Of a stretch of DNA of 41,742 nucleotides, positions 34,016-41,742 are shown piece by piece. Both the position numbers and the translations under genes were made by a program. Below the pieces are notes generated by a model. It saw nothing but the letters and a program-made list of their open reading frames with translations. It did not search any database and was not told the origin of the DNA. Location: contig CALEHV010000056.1 in assembly GCA_937876465.1 (NCBI GenBank), positions 1 to 41,742 on the forward strand, read 5' to 3'. The DNA comes from an uncultured Bacillota bacterium. GTDB lineage: Bacteria; Bacillota_I; Bacilli_A; RFN20; CAG-826. The number at the start of each line of letters is the position of its first letter. The first letter of the stretch is position 1.

Positions 34016-34038
34016 GAAAAAGAGGCCTATAGGCCTCT
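34016..34038 (-). terminator. Terminator after fakA
   Basis: Perfect stem agaggcc / ggcctct with a TATA loop followed on the minus strand by TTTTT, 8 bp after the fakA stop. Confidence 0.93.
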
Positions 34039-34046
34039 ATATAATT

Positions 34047-35672
34047 TTATTCAACTCCTATCAAGAATGAATAAACAGGTTGTTTTCCAACTTGAATATC
34101 GAATTCTACATTTGGATAAGTTTTTGGAAGCATTACTTCAATCTCTGCTAATGTCTTATCATCAATATCTTCACCAACGAAGATTGTAACTAAATAAGAA
34201 TCGTCATCGATCATTTGTTTAAGCAGCTTCTTTAAAGCGGTAACTTTATTCTTTTCGCATACAACAATCTTTTTATCAAAGATTCCCACGAAATAATCCT
34301 TGTAAACTTTAAAGCCATCAACTGTTGTATCTTTGATTGAATAAGTAACAGAACCTGATTTGAGATTCGCAAATGCTTCTTTCATTGCTTCAGTGTTTTC
34401 ATCAGCAGATGCATCTGGATTAAAAGCACTTGCAGCAACAATACCTTGAGGAATTGTTTTTGTAGAAATAACTCTAACATCAACTTCCTCACTTAATACG
34501 TCTGCAGCTTGAAGTGCAGCCATAATAATATTTGAGTTATTTGGAAGAACGTAAACCACTTTTGCAGAGCATGATTTTATTGCAGACATAATATCTTCAA
34601 TTGATGGATTCATAGTTTGTCCACCGGAGACAATTTTATCAACGCCTACTTCTTTGAAGTAGTTATCGATACCTTCACCTGCAGAAATTGCAACAATTGC
34701 AGATTCTTTTGTTGGTACAAATTTCTCTTCTTTTACAGGCTTAGATTCCTCTAAATTTTCAGGTTCACAAGAGATGTTTTCGATGCTTACTTTCGAAAAT
34801 TCACCAAATGATTGAGCATAAGTTAAAACAGCTCCAGGAGTCATTGTGTGAATCTTAACAGAAACCTTTTCATCATCTGCATCAACAACGACATTATCGC
34901 CGCGAGTGGATAATGTATTTAAAAATTTAGGTTGAATAAATTCTTTTTTGGTTTCTGCTGGACCGAGTTTAAGTATGAAGGACATCTGATAACCAGCATC
35001 TTCACTAATTTTGTTTTTGTCCATTGAAGTAGCAACTGCTTTATCAATAAATGCACCATTCAATGCACTTAACATACCTTCAAGAATTTTAACTAAACCA
35101 GCACCACCAGAGTCAACAACTCCAACTTCTTTTAAAACAGGTAAAAGATCAGGTGTTCTCTTAAGAGAAGCCTTAGCTTCACTTACAAGATATGCCATCG
35201 CTTTTTCTAAAGACATATCTGAACTAACTTTAGAATTCAAAGCTTCGCTTGATTCGCGAATAACTGTAAGAATAGTACCTTCAACAGGTCTCATAACAGC
35301 TTTATAAGCAATGGCAGAACCATTTGCAAAAGCGTCAGCTAAATCTTGTACCTTAATAACCTTTTTATCTTTTAAAGATGCAGCGAATCCTCTAAAAATC
35401 TGACTTGTAATAACGCCTGAATTTCCACGAGCACCCATTAAAAGTCCACGTGAGAATAAATTAGCAATTGTATAAGCGTCGCCATCATTACGATTTTCAA
35501 TTTCTTTAGCACCACTTGTTAATGTTAGATTCATGTTCATACCCGTATCGCCATCTGGAACAGGGAAAACATTTAAAGCATCAATCTCTGGATAGTGGTT
35601 ATAAAGATTGTTTGCAGCGGATACGAGCATTTGTTTTAATAATTGTCCATTAATTGAGCGCATATTAATCAA
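34047..35672 (-). CDS. fakA: Fatty acid kinase ATP-binding subunit FakA (YloV)
   Basis: Phosphorylates exogenous fatty acids bound to FakB to give acyl-phosphate for lipid synthesis. The N-terminal DAK2 (DhaL) domain carries the Mg-ATP motif FPVPDGDTGMNM at about 36-47 and MGARGNSGVI near 79-88; the middle and C-terminal halves (HTMTPG, VSGGQTMNPS, YVLPNNSNI, TIPQGIVAA) match the DegV-linked DAK family layout. The listed start at 35672 is TTG; ATG at 35663 with AGAGG upstream is better (538 aa) and lies 1 nt after the yloU stop. FakB genes are not in the window. Confidence 0.95.
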   Translation of the reverse strand: MINMRSINGQLLKQMLVSAANNLYNHYPEIDALNVFPVPDGDTGMNMNLTLTSGAKEIENRNDGDAYTIANLFSRGLLMGARGNSGVITSQIFRGFAASLKDKKVIKVQDLADAFANGSAIAYKAVMRPVEGTILTVIRESSEALNSKVSSDMSLEKAMAYLVSEAKASLKRTPDLLPVLKEVGVVDSGGAGLVKILEGMLSALNGAFIDKAVATSMDKNKISEDAGYQMSFILKLGPAETKKEFIQPKFLNTLSTRGDNVVVDADDEKVSVKIHTMTPGAVLTYAQSFGEFSKVSIENISCEPENLEESKPVKEEKFVPTKESAIVAISAGEGIDNYFKEVGVDKIVSGGQTMNPSIEDIMSAIKSCSAKVVYVLPNNSNIIMAALQAADVLSEEVDVRVISTKTIPQGIVAASAFNPDASADENTEAMKEAFANLKSGSVTYSIKDTTVDGFKVYKDYFVGIFDKKIVVCEKNKVTALKKLLKQMIDDDSYLVTIFVGEDIDDKTLAEIEVMLPKTYPNVEFDIQVGKQPVYSFLIGVE

Positions 35673-36015
35673 TCCTCTTCAAATTTTGAGCGAAAATGTT
35701 TACTTTCTTAACTTTGATTTCGAAAGTTTTTTCTAAAACATATTTAACGCGTTTTTGTACTTCATTTAAAACTTCGGTAATCTTAACGTTAAAAGCAATA
35801 ACAAGGTAAAGATCAATTTCTATACCCTTCTTGTCTTGGCTAACAATAACGCCTTTTGACAAATTATCTTTTTTAAGAATTTCAGCAATAATTGAATTCT
35901 TTTTAGCAACACCAACAACACCGTAACATTGAAGTACGGCATCTGCAGCTACTGATGCAATTGCATCATTGCTAATGTTAATGGAACCGAATTTTGTTTT
36001 TGTTTTTACTGTCAT
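35665..36015 (-). CDS. yloU: Asp23/Gls24 family protein YloU
   Basis: A 116-aa cytoplasmic protein of the alkaline-shock/Gls24 family. Key features are GSINISNDAIASVAADAVLQ near 9-28, CYGVVGVAKKN, the VSQDKKGIEIDLYLVIAF beta stretch and the closing helix. Its place directly before fakA is conserved in Firmicutes; the role is unclear, perhaps linked to envelope homeostasis. No ribosome site is visible before the ATG. A 16-bp perfect palindrome lies just upstream. Confidence 0.93.
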   Translation of the reverse strand: MTVKTKTKFGSINISNDAIASVAADAVLQCYGVVGVAKKNSIIAEILKKDNLSKGVIVSQDKKGIEIDLYLVIAFNVKITEVLNEVQKRVKYVLEKTFEIKVKKVNIFAQNLKRID

Positions 36016-36024
36016 ATTAATTTC

Positions 36025-36040
36025 TAGATATTAATATCTA
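36025..36040. repeat. 16-bp palindrome before yloU-fakA
   Basis: tagatattaatatcta is a perfect palindrome 9 bp upstream of the yloU ATG and just after a TATATTAT -10-like stretch at about 36044-36052. It is well placed for an operator, but AT-rich palindromes also arise by chance. Confidence 0.35.
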
Positions 36041-36074
36041 TCGCCATAATATAGCATATAAAGATAATAAAAGC

Positions 36075-36101
36075 AAAAAAGCCTTAGATTAATCCAAGGC
36101 T
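36075..36101 (-). terminator. Terminator overlapping the stop codon of the isomerase-like gene
   Basis: 9-bp stem agccttaga / tccaaggct (one G-U) with a TTAA loop, followed on the minus strand by TTTTT. The TAA stop (36089-36091) is in the loop. Confidence 0.88.
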
Positions 36102-37276
36102 AAAAGTTTAACTAAATCATATTCAAAGTTGCCATACGCAACTATCAAATGGTTTCCACAAGGACTGGTTAATAAATTATCAACAGGTTCATTAAATCGA
36201 ACTTTTATTTGGGTTCTGCATAGGTTGTTTTTATATAAAGAATTAACAATTTTCCCTGCAAAAACGCTAAATTTTGTTAAATCTGAATTAAGTTTAAATA
36301 TTGTAACTGCTTTTTTATCAAGTTCACCTTTAATAGCTACTCCAATACCGCTTTCAAAGTGAGTATCTAAGGAATATTCTTTGCACATATTTAATGGTAA
36401 TGTGCAGTGAGCAAGATATGCATAATTTTCTTCTTGATTAAGATAACTTGGGTTACATTGGAAAGATACTTTCTTAAACACTTTATTTATTATGTGCATT
36501 GAAAGCAAGGCAGGAATATCGCCTTCACAAGCACTTGTTATTTTCTTTGAATTTAATATTGCCAAACCTAAGCAACTTGTAGAATGAGCAGTATCTAAAA
36601 GATCAAAGCATCTTACTGTTAAGCCTTTAAGGTTATAATCTTTAACAATTTTACTTAAGGCACTATAAATTTTTAATGCTTTTTTAAGTTCTTCTTCGCT
36701 AATTTTTTCATTAATAAGTTTTTTGTATTTTGCAAATTCTAATGGAGTGGCTTGGTTAATATACTTTTGGAAAACATCAAATGGAATATCGACTAATTCT
36801 ACACCAAAAACTTCCTTAGCTTTTTGATAGTTAACACTACTTGCAATCAACCAAGGAGATGGCTCTCCGATAACACCTAGACATTCATTTTCTAACACTT
36901 TAATTTCAGGTTTTAAATTAAGGTTAAAAATAATATTGTGTTGGTGGTTTGTAAGCAATTCTTCTCTTACTTCTAAAGGTGTTCCGTGATACAAATTATA
37001 TGAAAGTTTCTTACTATGTAAGAAAGATGCTATTTCTAATGCTGCTGGAAGGGAGTTATTTGAGTCCATTGCAATGATTGTGTAAGGGGCTTTAGATTTA
37101 CTATAAATTTGTTTAAATTCCTCTTCTGTTCCACCGCTGGAAATAAAGAAAACTTCACCTTCAAAAGGAATGGTTTCAATGTCTATTTCTTTAATAAAAG
37201 CATCAGTATCTTTTTTACATTGTGGGTTAGATTTGCTAACCTCTGATCTTAAAAATTTAATTTGTTTCTTTTCCAT
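36089..37276 (-). CDS. L-fucose/L-arabinose isomerase-like protein
   Basis: A 395-aa protein related to the sugar isomerase fold. The best signs are in the C-terminal half: CFDLLDTAHSTSCLGLAIL and SACEGDIPALLSM near 228-263 match the acidic metal/substrate loop of fucose and arabinose isomerases, and AHCTLP with THFESGIGVAIKGEL near 298-323 matches the C-terminal domain. The N-terminal half is a divergent Rossmann-like part without clear motifs. It is shorter than true FucI or AraA (about 500-600 aa), so the substrate is open. It begins 2 nt after a lipoprotein gene with only weak GGGA as ribosome site, so translation is likely coupled. Confidence 0.7.
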   Translation of the reverse strand: MEKKQIKFLRSEVSKSNPQCKKDTDAFIKEIDIETIPFEGEVFFISSGGTEEEFKQIYSKSKAPYTIIAMDSNNSLPAALEIASFLHSKKLSYNLYHGTPLEVREELLTNHQHNIIFNLNLKPEIKVLENECLGVIGEPSPWLIASSVNYQKAKEVFGVELVDIPFDVFQKYINQATPLEFAKYKKLINEKISEEELKKALKIYSALSKIVKDYNLKGLTVRCFDLLDTAHSTSCLGLAILNSKKITSACEGDIPALLSMHIINKVFKKVSFQCNPSYLNQEENYAYLAHCTLPLNMCKEYSLDTHFESGIGVAIKGELDKKAVTIFKLNSDLTKFSVFAGKIVNSLYKNNLCRTQIKVRFNEPVDNLLTSPCGNHLIVAYGNFEYDLVKLLALD

Positions 37277-37278
37277 AA

Positions 37279-37791
37279 TTATCCCACTGTATTAACTAAA
37301 TAAATGTTGTAAATCGCTTGACTTGTAGCGTTTTTATATGTAATTTCTGCAGTCATTTTTATATAAATTTTTTCACCATATGGAGGGAATTTATTTTCAT
37401 AGAATGAAACTGTTGCATGAGGCAAATTTGGATTAGTTGGAGCATGAAATTGAGTGTAAGTTGAAGGTTCAAAAGTCCATTTCAACGTACATTTTTCAAT
37501 TGATTTTTCTGGCTGTTCAAACCATGTTGAAAGTATCAAACTAGTCTTGTAAATTGGCTTTCCAACTTCTCCATGAGGAGGCATCCATGGTTTATAAACC
37601 ATGTTTACTCCCATTTCGCCTTGATACATTACGTGAGAACCGTCTCTACCACGCGAAATTTGAGCAATTGCGTCGCACTCAGCAACTTCATCAGCCTTTA
37701 ATTTATTAAAGGCGTAATCGCCGTTTTGTCCACAGCTAGCTAAAGCAAGTGGAAATAGTAAAAGAGGGATTACTTTGAAATTACATTTCAT
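37279..37791 (-). CDS. Small lipoprotein of unknown function
   Basis: A 170-aa protein with a signal peptide and lipobox LASC (Cys20 as anchor). After the anchor it is rich in beta-strand patterns (VSFYENKFPPYGEKIYIKM) and may be an Ig-like or beta-sandwich domain; I recognise no family. It is cotranscribed with the isomerase-like gene. There is no Shine-Dalgarno site; TATAAT lies 8 nt before the ATG, so the mRNA may be leaderless. It starts 57 bp after the rRNA operon ends. Confidence 0.75.
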   Translation of the reverse strand: MKCNFKVIPLLLFPLALASCGQNGDYAFNKLKADEVAECDAIAQISRGRDGSHVMYQGEMGVNMVYKPWMPPHGEVGKPIYKTSLILSTWFEQPEKSIEKCTLKWTFEPSTYTQFHAPTNPNLPHATVSFYENKFPPYGEKIYIKMTAEITYKNATSQAIYNIYLVNTVG

Positions 37792-37799
37792 ATGTAAAC

Positions 37800-37805
37800 A
37801 TTATA
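37800..37805 (-). promoter_or_regulatory. -10 box of a candidate leaderless lipoprotein promoter
   Basis: On the minus strand TATAAT ends 8 nt before the ATG at 37789-37791, downstream of the rrn T-run. The -35 region (TTTATT at 17 nt) is weak. Confidence 0.5.
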
Positions 37806-37840
37806 TATTAATTTGAATATTAAATAAAACGCTATAAAAG

Positions 37841-37862
37841 AAAAAAGCCCGGCGGCTCGCTA
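37841..37862 (-). terminator. End of the rRNA operon
   Basis: The GC-rich 3' strand of the last 5S gene is followed on the minus strand by TTTTTT-C-TTTT. A short AGCC/GGCT stem just before the T-run could act as the terminator stem together with the 5S closing helix. Confidence 0.6.
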
Positions 37863-37957
37863 TTCTCCCCAACGAATTGGATACCTTCGCCACTACGGTG
37901 CTTAACTTCTGTGTTCGGGATGGGAACAGGTGTGTCCACCGCGCCATCGTCACCAGA
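37848..37957 (-). rRNA. rrf: 5S ribosomal RNA, distal copy
   Basis: About 110 nt on the minus strand. The core TTCCCATCCCGAACAC, GTTAAGC and GGGGAGAATAG elements are present, and the 5' CTGGTG pairs with CGCCGG at the 3' end as helix I. It follows 23S by about 125 nt, a spacer with a hairpin (ttcagaga / tctctgaa, 37968-37988). Ends are estimates. It differs clearly from the other 5S gene of the operon outside the core. Confidence 0.93.
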
Positions 37958-38083
37958 CTTTTTTCGATTCAGAGACTTAATCTCTGAAAACTAGATATTA
38001 TTTTATCACATGTTCTCAAGTATGTTACTAAATTACCCAATATTTTACTTTTTTGTAGATTCGTAAATCTTATATAATTATGA

Positions 38084-40978
<2,895 letters not shown>

Positions 40979-41516
40979 TACTTAGTATGTCAATGAATCT
41001 TCCAGTGGATGATTCGTTGACACTTTCATCACCCTAGCGTAGGTGATGCGGTCGTCGATTCTCATTGCTGATAAATTATATTTATCGATGTCTTCCTATC
41101 TAACGTTTTACGTTTGTATCAAGGATATTCGTGTAACTTAAGTAAGTGCACAATCCGGAGAAAAAGGCTGTTGGAAGCTTGCTTCCATAAGGACTTTTTA
41201 TCAGGGTTGTATATGCGACGCAGTCGCGACCGAGGAACTTTCGTTCCGAGGTGCACTTACGATTACTACACAAATTTACATGTATGCAGTTTTCAAGGTA
41301 CAATCCTGACTGATATTTTATCAGTCATTTAAAAAGAAAATCTCTTTTCTTCTTAAATCACTGGTAAAACAACCAGTTTATTAACAGCTCTTCCCGGCTG
41401 ATACGGGTTAGCATCGGACTTATCAAATCTCTTCTGGCTCCACTATGTTTCCGACATAGCTCACTTTCCAATGCCTGTGTTTATGTTCAACAGGTTTCCC
41501 TGTTTTTTTCTTTTTA
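40979..41516 (-). other. Spacer between the proximal 5S and 23S genes, rich in RNA structure
   Basis: These 540 bases hold no tRNA and no credible ORF. On the minus strand I see a series of hairpins: aacagg-GAAA-cctgtt, ctatgt/acatag, actggt/accagt, a perfect 9-bp tgactgata/tatcagtca (41307-41327), the four-way-junction-like element (41142-41260), catcacc/gggtgatg, and a 12-bp hairpin tgtcaacgaatc/gattcattgaca with one mismatch just before 23S. The motif CTTGAAAACTGCATA, common in Firmicutes spacers, is near 41283-41297. Confidence 0.75.
41142..41260 (-). other. Four-way-junction-like RNA element in the rRNA spacer
   Basis: A perfect 10-bp inverted repeat (gtaagtgcac 41142-41151 / gtgcacttac 41251-41260) closes 99 nt that contain three more stems: GGAAC-GAAA-GTTCC with a GNRA tetraloop, GCGAC-TGC-GTCGC, and GGAAGC-AA-GCTTCC extended by AAAAAG/CTTTTT. 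It is not a tRNA: no anticodon arm, T loop or CCA fits. Confidence 0.55.
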
Positions 41517-41518
41517 AT

Positions 41519-41634
41519 CTGGCGGCCACCTGCTCTCCCACATCGTCTCCAATGCAGTACCATCGGCCGCTTAGGTCTTAACCGTCGTGTTCGGGATGGG
41601 AACGGGTGTTTCCCCCAAGCGCATCGGCACCAGA
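41519..41634 (-). rRNA. rrf: 5S ribosomal RNA, extra copy between 16S and 23S
   Basis: About 116 nt on the minus strand with full 5S hallmarks: CTGGTGCC at the 5' end paired with GGCCGCCAG at the 3' end, CGTTCCCATCCCGAACAC, GGTTAAGACC, CCGATGGTACTGC and GTGGGAGAGCAGG. It starts about 63 nt after the 16S 3' end, behind a 9-bp hairpin (41635-41661). Ends are estimates. No T-run follows, so transcription should continue into 23S. Confidence 0.93.
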
Positions 41635-41661
41635 AATCTTTGAACCTTTTCATCAAAGATT
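41635..41661 (-). other. Hairpin between 16S and the proximal 5S
   Basis: 9-bp arms aatctttga / tcaaagatt with a 9-nt loop lie immediately upstream of the proximal 5S gene on the transcript. A processing site is the natural reading; no T-run follows. Confidence 0.5.
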
Positions 41662-41692
41662 CAACAGTGCTTAAAACTCCTTACTTCTTCTT

Positions 41693-41742
<50 letters not shown>

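Noticed and set aside
41142..41260. Spacer element as a degenerate tRNA-Ile or tRNA-Ala, common in this position
   Set aside because: The stems have the wrong lengths, there is no TTCRA loop, no anticodon arm and no CCA.

Overview
The window looks like the chromosome of a low-GC Gram-positive bacterium (Bacillota, Bacilli; probably one of the uncultured, gut-type lineages near the Mollicutes/Erysipelotrichia). The evidence is AT-rich DNA, a PolC-type replicative polymerase with fused proofreading exonuclease, and a gene order close to the Bacillus plsX-to-polC region. Tryptophan is encoded by TGG, and TGA ends at least dprA and ftsY, so the standard bacterial code applies and not the Mycoplasma code. 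All lineage statements are inference from content; no search was run.

Layout. 128-5303: accessory surface genes, namely a beta-helix-like lipoprotein and a lipase-like lipoprotein on the minus strand and a lipoprotein amidohydrolase on the plus strand. 5304-5860: an unexplained GC-rich hairpin, a two-way terminator and three tRNAs (Ala-GGC, Arg-CCT, Pro-CGG; minus strand), the last 15 bp behind polC. 5872-18041 (minus): two consecutive units, rpsB-tsf-pyrH-frr (own promoter, structured leader, terminator) and uppS-cdsA-dxr-rseP-polC-tRNA. 18194-24509 (minus): xer recombinase, topA, dprA, rnhB, rbgA and lepB. 24615-24962 (minus): rplS with a structured leader. 25170-26987 (plus): rpsP-khpA-rimM-trmD. 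27072-33906 (minus): plsX-rnc-ftsY-ylxM-ffh followed by an unnamed membrane protein and lemA. 34047-36015 (minus): yloU(asp23)-fakA. 36089-37791 (minus): a lipoprotein and a fucose/arabinose-isomerase-like protein. 37848-41742 (minus): an rRNA operon in transcription order 16S - 5S - 23S - 5S.

How it works together. Most of the window is core information processing: ribosomal proteins S2, S16 and L19, translation factors, ribosome assembly GTPase, rRNA/tRNA maturation, replication, chromosome resolution, protein targeting by SRP and signal peptidase, and lipid/isoprenoid envelope synthesis (plsX, fakA, cdsA, dxr, uppS). Relative to the usual Bacillus order (established knowledge, from memory) the rpsP-trmD block is inverted in place, a LemA pair is added after ffh, and smc, acpP, proS and trmFO are not at their usual positions.

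The most unusual points are: the extra, sequence-divergent 5S gene between 16S and 23S together with a four-way-junction-like RNA in the spacer; the inverted rpsP block with divergent promoters around an inverted repeat; a strong hairpin leader and two start sites on an S2 gene with extensions at both ends; several genes (uppS, lepB, a lipoprotein) whose -10 box lies only 8-9 nt before the ATG and which lack a Shine-Dalgarno site, suggesting leaderless mRNAs; and hairpins placed on stop codons. I saw no CRISPR array, insertion sequence, prophage or recognisable defence system.
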